Assembly: GCA_003457135.1 (NCBI GenBank)
Contig: DMSQ01000040.1
Location: 99,150 to 159,705 of the forward strand
Direction: 5' to 3'
Origin: Prolixibacteraceae bacterium
Lineage (GTDB): Bacteria > Bacteroidota > Bacteroidia > Bacteroidales > Prolixibacteraceae
Length of the DNA: 60,556 bases
In this document: positions 35,469-43,645 of the stretch, in pieces
Layout of the letters: each line of letters starts with the position of its first letter
How positions within the stretch are numbered: position 1 is the first letter of the stretch
Made by a program: the position numbers and the translations under genes
Notes under the pieces: model-generated
Seen by the model: only the letters and a program-made list of their open reading frames with translations
What the model was told of the DNA's origin: nothing
Database searches by the model: none

Positions 35469-36686
35469 ATGAAATATATAATCGTTTTGGGCGACGGAAT
35501 GGCCGATGAGCCATTGGCGGATTATGGAGGAAAAACCCCGCTGCAGATGGCTGATAAACCTTCCATCGATAATCTGGCAAGAATTGGCCGAACTGGTCGG
35601 TTGATAACTGTTCCGCAGGACTTGCATCCGGGCAGCGAGATTGCCAATCTGTCGGTTTTGGGTTTTGATGTGCATACCGTATTTGAAGGGCGTGGAGTGC
35701 TGGAGGCGGCCAGTATTGGAGTAACTTTAGTTGAAAATGATCTGGCATTACGCTGTAACCTGATCAGCATTGAAAATGAAAATATAAAGAATCATTCTGC
35801 GGGACATATCTCAAATGCTGAGGCGTATGAGCTTGTCGAATACCTGAATAAAAAATTAGGAAACGAAATGATTTGCTTTTATCCGGGAGTTTCGTACCGG
35901 AATTTGCTTATTATTAAAGGTGGCAAAAAGCAATTAATTTGCACACCTCCGCATGATGTGCCCGGAATACCGTTTCGTCCCTGCTTAATCAAGCCTGAAA
36001 ATGAAGAGGCAGTATCAACTGCCAAATTACTGAACTATCTGATTTTGCGTTCCCAGGCTTTACTGGCCGAACACCCCATCAATATAAAACGAAAAGAAGC
36101 AGGCAAAGCTGTAGCCAACAGCATCTGGCCATGGTCGCCTGGTTATAAACCACAAATGTCAACCTTTAAAGAGTTGTATGGGATTGAAAAATCAGCAGTA
36201 ATTTCTGCTGTTGATCTCATTCAGGGAATTGGTATATATGCCGGAATGGATGTAATTAAGGTGGAGGGGGCAACCGGTTTATACGATACCAACTACGAAG
36301 GAAAAGCTAAGGCAACGATCGAAGCCCTGAAAGATCACGATTTGGTCTATTTGCATGTAGAAGCCAGCGATGAGGCTGGTCATGAGGGCGATGTGGAGTT
36401 AAAAACCAGAACAATCACAGATCTAGATCATCGAATTGTAAAGTTTCTGGTTGAAGAGACCGGAAAAATGGACGAACCGGTTACCATTGCCGTTTTACCT
36501 GATCACCCGACGCCTTGTGCCACTCGAATTCACACGCGCGATGCAGTGCCTTTCATCATATACCGGCCCGGTGAAACTCCTGATGACACACAGTTCTACG
36601 ATGAATTTGAAGTCGAAAAAGGATATTACGGTACCTTGGAAGGCAACCAGTTTATGAGAGTACTTTTAAGTAAAAATATCAATTAA
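35469..36686 (+). CDS. ApgM-type protein, proposed homoserine kinase
   Basis: 405 residues from the ATG at 35469. The longer in-frame start at 35406 lies inside a repeat and lacks family sequence, so I rejected it. MKYIIVLGDGMADEPLADYGGKTPLQMADKP and the later VYLHVEASDEAGHEGD and VLPDHPTPC are motifs of the archaeal-type 2,3-bisphosphoglycerate-independent phosphoglycerate mutase family (alkaline phosphatase superfamily, metal dependent). A subgroup of this family, found next to threonine genes in organisms without thrB, has been proposed to be a stand-in homoserine kinase. The position here, between thrA and thrC with no GHMP-type thrB, fits that. Mutase activity is the alternative. Confidence 0.85.
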   Translation: MKYIIVLGDGMADEPLADYGGKTPLQMADKPSIDNLARIGRTGRLITVPQDLHPGSEIANLSVLGFDVHTVFEGRGVLEAASIGVTLVENDLALRCNLISIENENIKNHSAGHISNAEAYELVEYLNKKLGNEMICFYPGVSYRNLLIIKGGKKQLICTPPHDVPGIPFRPCLIKPENEEAVSTAKLLNYLILRSQALLAEHPINIKRKEAGKAVANSIWPWSPGYKPQMSTFKELYGIEKSAVISAVDLIQGIGIYAGMDVIKVEGATGLYDTNYEGKAKATIEALKDHDLVYLHVEASDEAGHEGDVELKTRTITDLDHRIVKFLVEETGKMDEPVTIAVLPDHPTPCATRIHTRDAVPFIIYRPGETPDDTQFYDEFEVEKGYYGTLEGNQFMRVLLSKNIN

Positions 36687-36772
36687 CTAATCATTATTTC
36701 AAGCTGAATCCTTACTTAATTCAGTTATTTTACCGTACTTTATCTACGAAATACCAAACTTGATATTGCATA

Positions 36773-38074
36773 ATGAAATTCTATAGCACCAACAAAACTG
36801 TTCCTTCAGTATCACTGATGGAAGCTGTTATAAAAGGATTAGCCAGCGATAATGGATTGTTTATGCCTGAGCGGATTGAGGAGTTTCATCCTCAATTTTT
36901 TAAGGGAATACATCGGATGAGCTTTCAGGAAATCTCATTTGAAGTAGCCAATAAGTTTTTTGGGGAAGATATTCCGGAACAGGTACTTGACGAAATTGTT
37001 TTTGACTCCCTGAATTTCGATTGCCCCATTATTCGGATAAGCGATCAGATTTATTCATTGGAATTATTTCATGGACCAACCCTGGCATTTAAAGATGTTG
37101 GAGCAAGGTTTATGGCCCGTATTTTAGCACATTTTCTGAAAGGGATTAGTAAAGAAGTCAATGTTTTGGTAGCTACTTCAGGAGATACCGGAAGCGCAGT
37201 CGCCAATGGATTTCTTAATATTCCCGGTATTAAAGTCTATGTGCTGTACCCCAGGGGGCTGGTGAGCAATATTCAGGAAAAACAGTTTACCACACTCGGA
37301 AATAACATTACCGCTCTGGAGGTTGACGGTACTTTCGACGATTGCCAACGTTTGGTGAAATCTGCCTTTTTGGATCAGGAACTGAATGATGATATGGTTT
37401 TAACTTCGGCCAATTCGATTAATGTAGCCCGTTTTCTGCCACAGGCCTTCTATTATTTTAATGCCTACGCCCGTTTACACGAAACTGAACTTAACAGCGA
37501 CTTTGTCTTTTCAGTTCCCAGCGGCAATTTTGGTAACCTGACTGCCGGGCTATTTGCCAAATTTTTAGGACTGCCTGTTAAACGTTTTATTGCCGCAAAC
37601 AACGAAAATGATGTCGTTTATAATTACCTGAAAACCGGAAAGTATGAACCACGCCCATCTGTCGCTACCATTGCCAATGCGATGGATGTGGGCGATCCGA
37701 GTAACTTTGTCCGCATTCTGGATTTATACAATCACTCGCACCGTGATATTTGTACCGACATGGTAGGTTATCGTTATTCGGATGATGAAATTCGCGAAAC
37801 TATGAAGCAGGTTTATACTGAAAAGAAATATATGCTCGATCCGCATGGAGCAGTTGGATACCGGGCATTAAAAGCCGATCTGAAACCTGGCGAAGTTGGT
37901 GTTTTTCTCGAAACCGCTCATCCTGCTAAGTTTACCGAAACGGTAGAAGAGGTATTGGGGAAAGGAACCGTAATCCTTCCTGAAAAACTGTCTGCTTTTT
38001 TGAAAAGCGAAAAACTTTCGTTTGGTATAAGCGCAGACTTTGCCGATTTTAAGGACTATTTGCTTAATAACTAA
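36773..38074 (+). CDS. thrC: Threonine synthase
   Basis: 433 residues. The PLP attachment region is LFHGPTLAFKDVGARFMAR (Lys in FKD), preceded by the N-terminal YSTNKTVPSVSLMEAVIKGL, and the phosphate-binding ATSGDTGSAVANGF follows. It makes threonine from O-phosphohomoserine. As third gene of the run it uses the product expected of the ApgM-type protein if that is the kinase. 86 bases separate them, so partial independent expression is possible. Confidence 0.95.
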   Translation: MKFYSTNKTVPSVSLMEAVIKGLASDNGLFMPERIEEFHPQFFKGIHRMSFQEISFEVANKFFGEDIPEQVLDEIVFDSLNFDCPIIRISDQIYSLELFHGPTLAFKDVGARFMARILAHFLKGISKEVNVLVATSGDTGSAVANGFLNIPGIKVYVLYPRGLVSNIQEKQFTTLGNNITALEVDGTFDDCQRLVKSAFLDQELNDDMVLTSANSINVARFLPQAFYYFNAYARLHETELNSDFVFSVPSGNFGNLTAGLFAKFLGLPVKRFIAANNENDVVYNYLKTGKYEPRPSVATIANAMDVGDPSNFVRILDLYNHSHRDICTDMVGYRYSDDEIRETMKQVYTEKKYMLDPHGAVGYRALKADLKPGEVGVFLETAHPAKFTETVEEVLGKGTVILPEKLSAFLKSEKLSFGISADFADFKDYLLNN

Positions 38075-38105
38075 GAGTTTATCTAAGATGTGCGGTTTTT
38101 ACTGA

Positions 38106-39278
38106 TTACTCAGATAAAAAGATATCACCATCGAAAGCATTGATAAAGTGTTTTTTTGATCTGATTCCGGTTGCCTGACTTGTGCGTACCTCCTCAAATA
38201 AAACTGTAATTTGGTTATTCCCGAGGGGATTATAAATCACAATCCCATTTGAGAAATTCCGTTGCCAGGCATTATCTTCCCTTTTAAAACCAGGTTCTTT
38301 TGGTTTACCCAGACTAACATCATAAAATGAGTACCAGCTATGTAAATGATCAGGGGTAGGCAACGGATTAGGATCCGAAAAAAGACAAAATCCGTTTGAA
38401 CGGGTCAAGGCCAAAGTGGTAGTTGACCTCATCCGGTTTAGGTCGTTTCTCGAATTCTTGAACCAGGTTTCAAGGCAATTTATCCGTGGTTCGCGCAGAT
38501 TTTTCTCTGCCCATTCGAGTGTAGATTGGTATTTTGCCCATTTTTCAACTGATTCGTCTGGCGAGTCCCAACATTCCATAAAGAGTCCATTGGCATATTC
38601 AGCACTTTGCGGGATTTGCTCTTGATTGGAGTTCAGTAAAATCAATCCTTTGTTGCCAATTTCCTTCCTGATTTTTTTAAGAATAGCTAAACGAGAGGAT
38701 AAAAATTCGGATTCGGTCCACCAATCAAGCATGACTCCATCAGCAACACCCGATTGCATTACGACAGCAGCTTGTTTTGCAATTTGCTCCTGAAAGGTAC
38801 TGTCGTTCAAATCCAGACGAATATAACCGCCTTCTTCCCATCCGTAAACAAGGTCACCTTTTTCATCTCGCATCCACCATTTGCTGTTGGAAGGTAGGTA
38901 CGACGAAGGAGCATCGCGGTACTTTATCTCGACAATCGTAACGATATTCGGATTTTCAGCAACAAGCAATTTCTTGTATTCACTGGCGTTTTTGAGGCTA
39001 TTTTCTGTAAACCCATCGGCCAATCCTTCAAAATCATTGTTCCATTTCAACTTTAAAGCCGAAGCGCCGGTAAAATAGAGGTCGTGCCTGGCAATGGCCT
39101 TTATTTCTGATTCTGCTTTTACATTATCAGCTTTATTCCAAGCCTGAAATACTGATGGAAAATCACGGTTTGCCAACTTTTTGTTCGTATCTGACGTTTG
39201 GGCATAAATCGCCAGACAATAAAATGTGCTCGGATAAAGCAGGATTAAGCGGATGATTGATTTGCCGAATGATTTCAT
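38106..39278 (-). CDS. Secreted putative glycoside hydrolase (GHL15-like)
   Basis: 390 residues with a signal peptide of about 26 residues (ending AIYAQ). The sequence has a TIM-barrel pattern: VEIKYRDAPSSYLPSNSKWWMRDEKG, YIRLDLNDSTFQEQIAKQAA, GVADGVMLDWWTES and GLILLNSNQEQ. It resembles the hypothetical glycosyl hydrolase 15 family, whose members have a conserved acidic residue after the D-W-W type strand (here Asp in MLDWW and the Glu nearby). Substrate is unknown and activity unproven. It converges with thrC. Confidence 0.6.
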   Translation of the reverse strand: MKSFGKSIIRLILLYPSTFYCLAIYAQTSDTNKKLANRDFPSVFQAWNKADNVKAESEIKAIARHDLYFTGASALKLKWNNDFEGLADGFTENSLKNASEYKKLLVAENPNIVTIVEIKYRDAPSSYLPSNSKWWMRDEKGDLVYGWEEGGYIRLDLNDSTFQEQIAKQAAVVMQSGVADGVMLDWWTESEFLSSRLAILKKIRKEIGNKGLILLNSNQEQIPQSAEYANGLFMECWDSPDESVEKWAKYQSTLEWAEKNLREPRINCLETWFKNSRNDLNRMRSTTTLALTRSNGFCLFSDPNPLPTPDHLHSWYSFYDVSLGKPKEPGFKREDNAWQRNFSNGIVIYNPLGNNQITVLFEEVRTSQATGIRSKKHFINAFDGDIFLSE

Positions 39279-39338
39279 TTTTTTTTGATTATATCCTGAT
39301 CGGTTTGGCGATATATTTTGTTATTCAATCGAGCAGAT

Positions 39339-39346
39339 CAAAACTA
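39339..39346 (-). promoter_or_regulatory. Possible -7 box for the GHL15-like gene
   Basis: Minus-strand TAGTTTTG exactly matches TAnnTTTG, 60 bases before the start codon and next to the transketolase hairpin. No -33 box at standard spacing. Confidence 0.35.
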
Positions 39347-39348
39347 TG

Positions 39349-39398
39349 TTAACTTTTCCAAAGCTTTATTACAATTAATAAAGCTTTGGAAAAGTTAA
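39349..39398 (-). terminator. 22-bp perfect hairpin over the transketolase stop codon
   Basis: Two perfect 22-base arms (39349-39370 and 39377-39398) around the loop ACAATT. The transketolase stop codon (39395-39397) is inside the arm. No long U-tract follows, so it may act as a terminator with weak tail, as a block to 3' exonucleases, or as a repeat; read as terminator-like. Confidence 0.55.
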
Positions 39399-41425
39399 TA
39401 ATCGAGAATTTCTTTTACCTGTTTATAAACATTCACGGCAGTAAATCCAAGTTTTTCATCCAATACCGTGTAAGGGGCTGAGAATCCAAATGATTCCAGT
39501 CCAAATACTTTTCCATCAGCGCCAACCAGACCTTCCAGGTTTACAGGTAGCCCGGCAGTGAGACCGAATTTTTTGACTCCTGAAGGTAAAATGCTTTGCT
39601 GGTATTCTTTGCTCTGACTGCGGAACAAACCTTCGGACGGAACAGAAACGATCCGGCATTTGATACCTTCTTTTTCGAGCAAATCAGCGCCTTCAACCAG
39701 GGTGGCAACTTCAGATCCGCTGGCCAGAAGAATCACATCGGGTGTACCTTCCGAATCGGTTACAATGTAACCTCCTTTAGCTGCCTGCTGAGCTTCAGTG
39801 TAACGGTCACCTTTTGAAGGAAGGTTCCTGATATTTTGGCGTGACAAAATCAATGCTGTTGGAGTATCAGTATTTTCAAGTGCAAGTTTCCAGGCCACAG
39901 TTGTTTCTTCGCAATCGGCAGGACGAAGTACTAAAGTAGAGTTTTTGCCATGGTGGTTTTTTAATTTCTCCATCAGGCGAATCTGAGCTTCCTGTTCAAC
40001 CGGTTGGTGGGTTGGCCCATCTTCACCAACACGGAACGCGTCGTGGGTCCAGACATATTTTACGGGTAATTGCATCAGGGCAGCCATGCGCACTGCTGGT
40101 TTCATGTAATCGGAGAAAACAAAGAATGTTCCGCAAACCGGAATAATACCGCCATGCAGGGCCATTCCGTTCATAATAGAAGCCATCGTCAATTCGCAAA
40201 CACCAGCTTGAAAGAATGAACCGGAGAAATCACCTTTAGTGAATGCTTTGGTTTTTTTCAGGAATCCGTCAGTTTTATCGGAGTTTGAAAGGTCGGCTGA
40301 AGAAACGACCATGTTTTCAACTTCACCGGCAAAAGCAGCCAGAACGGCGCTTGAAGCGGCGCGGGTTGCTGAACCAGCTTTTTGTATAATTTTGCTGAAA
40401 TCAAATTCAGGAGCATTTTTGTTGAAGAATTTGGCCAGTTTGGCTGCCAATTCAGGATTTGCTTTTTCCCATTTCTCCTGAACAGCCTTTTTCTCAACAG
40501 CCAAATCAATCAATTGCTTTTTCCTCTTATCAAACAGAGCCTGAACATCGTCGAAAATAACGAATGGGTTCTTTGGATCGCCACCGAGGTTTTCGATTGA
40601 TTTTTCGAACGAAGCGCCTGCTTCACCCAAAGGCATTCCGTGAGTAGCACACTGACGTTCGAAACTTGAACCATCTTCTTTCAAAGCGCCTTTACCCATA
40701 ATCGTTTTACCAATAATCAGCGTTGGCTTTTCTTTCTCAGACTGAGCTTCTTTCAACGCAGAGCGAATTGCTTCGGTGTTGTTTCCTTCAATGGTAACTA
40801 CTTTCCATCCCCATGCTTCGTATTTTTTCGCGGTATCCTCAATGGTAACTTCCTTCGTTTCAGTTGAAAGCTGGATGTCGTTCGAATCATAGAACATGAT
40901 CAGGTTGTTGAGTCCGAGGAACCCGGCAATACGTCCGCCACCTTGAGATATTTCTTCCTGAACGCCACCATCTGAAATAAAAGTATAGGTTTTGTGGGCC
41001 ATCCATTCTCCAAAACGCTCAACCAAAAAACGTTCGGCAATAGCAGCGCCTACAGCCATTACATGGCCTTGTCCGAGCGGACCGGAAGTATTTTCAACAC
41101 CTCTGGCAGGTTCAACTTCAGGATGTCCGGGAGTTGGGCTTCCCCACTGACGAAAATTCGACAATTCTTCCATCGTGTAATTTCCTGTCATTGCCAGAAT
41201 GGAATATAGCATGGGTGACATGTGTCCCGGATCGAGAAAGAAACGGTCGCGGTTAATCCAGGTCATATCGCCCGGATCGTAATTCAGGAATTCTGAATAC
41301 AGAACCGTAATGAAATCGGCTCCACCCATAGCGCCGCCCGGATGGCCTGATTTAGCTTTTTCGACCATTGATGCCGAGAGTATCCGTACATTGTCAGCGG
41401 CTTTCGTTACGAGATTTTTTTCCAT
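39395..41425 (-). CDS. tkt: Transketolase
   Basis: 676 residues. SGHPGGAMGGADF near the N terminus, the TPP-binding SDGGVQEEISQGGG and FYDSNDIQLS, and the pyrimidine-domain GEDGPTHQPVEQ are standard. It moves two-carbon units between sugar phosphates in the non-oxidative pentose phosphate pathway, for which rpe is also in the window (56.2 kb). The C-terminal domain (GTPDVILLASGSEVATL) is intact. The stop codon is buried in a perfect long hairpin. Confidence 0.96.
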   Translation of the reverse strand: MEKNLVTKAADNVRILSASMVEKAKSGHPGGAMGGADFITVLYSEFLNYDPGDMTWINRDRFFLDPGHMSPMLYSILAMTGNYTMEELSNFRQWGSPTPGHPEVEPARGVENTSGPLGQGHVMAVGAAIAERFLVERFGEWMAHKTYTFISDGGVQEEISQGGGRIAGFLGLNNLIMFYDSNDIQLSTETKEVTIEDTAKKYEAWGWKVVTIEGNNTEAIRSALKEAQSEKEKPTLIIGKTIMGKGALKEDGSSFERQCATHGMPLGEAGASFEKSIENLGGDPKNPFVIFDDVQALFDKRKKQLIDLAVEKKAVQEKWEKANPELAAKLAKFFNKNAPEFDFSKIIQKAGSATRAASSAVLAAFAGEVENMVVSSADLSNSDKTDGFLKKTKAFTKGDFSGSFFQAGVCELTMASIMNGMALHGGIIPVCGTFFVFSDYMKPAVRMAALMQLPVKYVWTHDAFRVGEDGPTHQPVEQEAQIRLMEKLKNHHGKNSTLVLRPADCEETTVAWKLALENTDTPTALILSRQNIRNLPSKGDRYTEAQQAAKGGYIVTDSEGTPDVILLASGSEVATLVEGADLLEKEGIKCRIVSVPSEGLFRSQSKEYQQSILPSGVKKFGLTAGLPVNLEGLVGADGKVFGLESFGFSAPYTVLDEKLGFTAVNVYKQVKEILDY

Positions 41426-41462
41426 TTTATGTTTTTTGAAAGAATTTTATGATGAACCAAAT

Positions 41463-41490
41463 GTAGAGACGTACGATCGTACGTCTCTAC
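41463..41490. repeat. Perfect 28-base palindrome, GTAGAGAC type
   Basis: Uninterrupted palindrome with ends GTAGAGAC and GTCTCTAC and core GTACGATCGTAC. It would form a hairpin in the transketolase mRNA leader. Second copy of the family seen at 28307-28336. Confidence 0.85.
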
Positions 41491-41491
41491 G

Positions 41492-41540
41492 AAAAAAAAA
41501 TACCCGGCAAAGATAGCATTTACGCCATATTTCTGCCGGG
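41492..41540 (-). terminator. Intrinsic terminator of the NIPSNAP/lipoprotein operon
   Basis: On the minus strand, CCCGGCA (41534-41540) pairs with TGCCGGG (41503-41509), followed by TA and nine T's. It stops transcription coming from the lipoprotein gene before transketolase. Confidence 0.7.
41508..41515 (-). promoter_or_regulatory. -7 promoter box for transketolase
   Basis: Minus-strand TATCTTTG exactly matches TAnnTTTG. It lies inside the preceding terminator hairpin, so transcription would begin around 41501 and carry the 28-base palindrome in a leader of about 75 bases. Confidence 0.45.
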
Positions 41541-41640
41541 GAATAAATATTTTACACCGGTCATAAATGACTTTTTTTGTAGAATCAATATCAGGAATAT
41601 TTTCCAGATAAATAAAAGGGTTCCAGATTGAAAGAAACTT

Positions 41641-42138
41641 CTATCTGGTGTCATCCTGTGTCATCCCAGGTTTGAGTTTAATAATCCTATCCTTGTTGTC
41701 AGTCCTGATTTCCAGTTTTTCTTCTTCTGAATATGGTGTTTTGAAGTAAACATTATAGGCAGCAGGGTAGGGCACCAGCAATTTTTGTTTGGTTTTTGGA
41801 GGCAGTACAATTCCCATGATGTCGCAATATCCGGTTTCTTTCCACACAATATCGGTGACCATACTCATGATCAGGGAATCGTTCGATTCATTAACAAAGG
41901 TAATGCGTTTGAAAGCCCGGTCGCGTTGGGAAACTTCGAATCCGGTATTTAAAATGATGGCCAGAAACAAATTGGCCGTGTTGGCAAATACATCACCGAC
42001 ATTCACCCCGGCCCGATGTTTTCGCATATCGTGCTGCCGTTCAATACTGGCAGGGTCGGTCAGATAACGGGTATTGGTGCAGCCACCACCGAAAATGATG
42101 ACTGCCCAAACCCATAAAATTGTATTTCTACGGTTCAT
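41641..42138 (-). CDS. Lipoprotein of unknown function
   Basis: 165 residues. The signal ends in a lipobox-like FGGGC with Cys 20, so a lipoprotein is likely. The mature part has RITFVNESNDSLIMSMVTDIVWKETGYCDIMGIVLPP, a beta-rich pattern; I recognise no family. The start overlaps by one base (TAATG) with the stop of the NIPSNAP gene, implying coupled translation and a shared function. Confidence 0.65.
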   Translation of the reverse strand: MNRRNTILWVWAVIIFGGGCTNTRYLTDPASIERQHDMRKHRAGVNVGDVFANTANLFLAIILNTGFEVSQRDRAFKRITFVNESNDSLIMSMVTDIVWKETGYCDIMGIVLPPKTKQKLLVPYPAAYNVYFKTPYSEEEKLEIRTDNKDRIIKLKPGMTQDDTR

Positions 42139-42917
42139 TAAATCTGTGAGTAGTCGGTAGGTGTGAGGAATTTTTTCCTGACTTTGCTTACCGTTTCAGC
42201 ATAGATTGCTTTGCCCGACATGGCTTTCCATTCTGGGCTGTCAACAAATTTTTTCCAGTTGGCTACACACTCGTCCATGTCTTTAAACCATAGCATGTAC
42301 ATCAGTGCGGGCATATATTTTCCGGCTAAGATTTTACCGAAAAATACGGGATGGAGCCCGACTTGTTCAAACAACGGTAATTCTTCATCGTTAAACATGG
42401 CTACTTTCCGGCGTGCGGCATCTTCGTTGTAGCTTTCGTAAGTGCGGAGTTCAAACAAACCCCTGTTTTTCTCCGGAAGTTTAAGGTTTGGGATTCCATC
42501 AAAAGCATCCATTAAAAAGGTTTCATACCTTTCGTAAACGGGTTTGGCGGCAGGAAGTCCGAAGTATGATTTTGCTGCGGCAAGGTAATCGGTGTCGGTT
42601 ACCAGATACTGTTGCATCTCGTAGTAAACCTGCGCCGATGGGTAGGCAAAAAGAGTATAAATCTTCGCAGGTTCTTCTTTGTCGAGTTCTTCAAACGCTC
42701 CAAGCCTGACGTCGTATTTTTTAAACAATGGCATCAACGCCTCGGTAAAATAAGACTTTAGCGTGCTTTTACCGTTGCCGCCATGAGTCAATTGGTAAAT
42801 CCTGAATTCGTAAAATTCATCGCCCGGAGCGGGTGCGTTTTTTGCATTCAGGGCGCTGCCTGTTGCGGTTACCGCAGCCACAGCAGCAGTGGCTTTTAAA
42901 AAGTTTCGTCGTTCCAT
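42138..42917 (-). CDS. NIPSNAP-domain protein with twin-arginine signal
   Basis: 259 residues. The N terminus MERRNFLKATAAVAAVTATG is a Tat-type signal (RRNFLK), so it is probably exported folded. Two NIPSNAP-type ferredoxin-like domains follow: FYEFRIYQL (about 35-135) and RGLFELRTYESYNEDAA (about 150-250), each starting with an E-x-R-x-Y motif. Function of this family in bacteria is not established. It forms a two-gene operon with the lipoprotein downstream. Confidence 0.85.
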   Translation of the reverse strand: MERRNFLKATAAVAAVTATGSALNAKNAPAPGDEFYEFRIYQLTHGGNGKSTLKSYFTEALMPLFKKYDVRLGAFEELDKEEPAKIYTLFAYPSAQVYYEMQQYLVTDTDYLAAAKSYFGLPAAKPVYERYETFLMDAFDGIPNLKLPEKNRGLFELRTYESYNEDAARRKVAMFNDEELPLFEQVGLHPVFFGKILAGKYMPALMYMLWFKDMDECVANWKKFVDSPEWKAMSGKAIYAETVSKVRKKFLTPTDYSQI

Positions 42918-43056
42918 ATTGATTTCGATTAAGTTTGTATAAAAATATGAATTTTCAAGTAAGTAAGCAGAAGTAGTTACGGTTTTTCATCTTCAACCAG
43001 AGAATATTCTCAGCAATTTTTAATAAATTGCAGGGAATTAACTAATAGAATTGGCC

Positions 43057-43587
43057 ATGAAGATCATTATTCTCCCCGTTCTGTTGCTTGCACTCTTTAT
43101 TTCATGCCAAAATAAGGAGAAAGTTTCAAATATAAAGATCAATTATCCGAGTCATAGCTATACCTATGTGAAATTGGATACGGCAGCGCTTAAATATAAA
43201 GAGATTATCTATGTTCCCGTTTACTCCGATATTTATTACCTCGACGGCACAAAGCGGTTCTTATTGACTACAACCTTAAGTGTCAGAAATATCTCACTGG
43301 CAGACAGCGCCTTTGTTTTGTCTGCTATATTCAATGATTCGTATGGAAAGCAATTGCGCAATTATGCAGCAGCCCCCATTTTGTTAAAACCGCTCGAATC
43401 GATCGAATTCGTGATAGAGGACAAGGAAAAAAAAGGGGGAGCCGGCGCCAGTTTTATTTTGGAATGGGGAGGTAACAGGTATTCAAACCAAATACTGATC
43501 CAATCGGTAATGATAGGAACAGCAGCACAGCAAGGAATATCGTTCACGGCGAAAGGCGAAGTTATCAGGCGAACGGAGAAAAAATAA
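43057..43587 (+). CDS. DUF3124 lipoprotein
   Basis: 176 residues from the ATG at 43057; a TTG two codons earlier is in frame but unlikely. A lipoprotein signal ends in LFISC (Cys 17). The core (IIYVPVYSDIYYLDGTKRFLLTTTLSVRNISLADSAFVLSA, KPLESIEFVIEDKEKKGGAGASFILEW) matches the DUF3124 family. Role unknown. It lies 58 bases before the antiporter gene on the same strand and may be co-expressed with it. Confidence 0.8.
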   Translation: MKIIILPVLLLALFISCQNKEKVSNIKINYPSHSYTYVKLDTAALKYKEIIYVPVYSDIYYLDGTKRFLLTTTLSVRNISLADSAFVLSAIFNDSYGKQLRNYAAAPILLKPLESIEFVIEDKEKKGGAGASFILEWGGNRYSNQILIQSVMIGTAAQQGISFTAKGEVIRRTEKK

Positions 43588-43645
43588 GTCTGCTATATTT
43601 TGAAATGTACTCACAATCCTCATATTCTTAAATTTAAGTGTCAAT

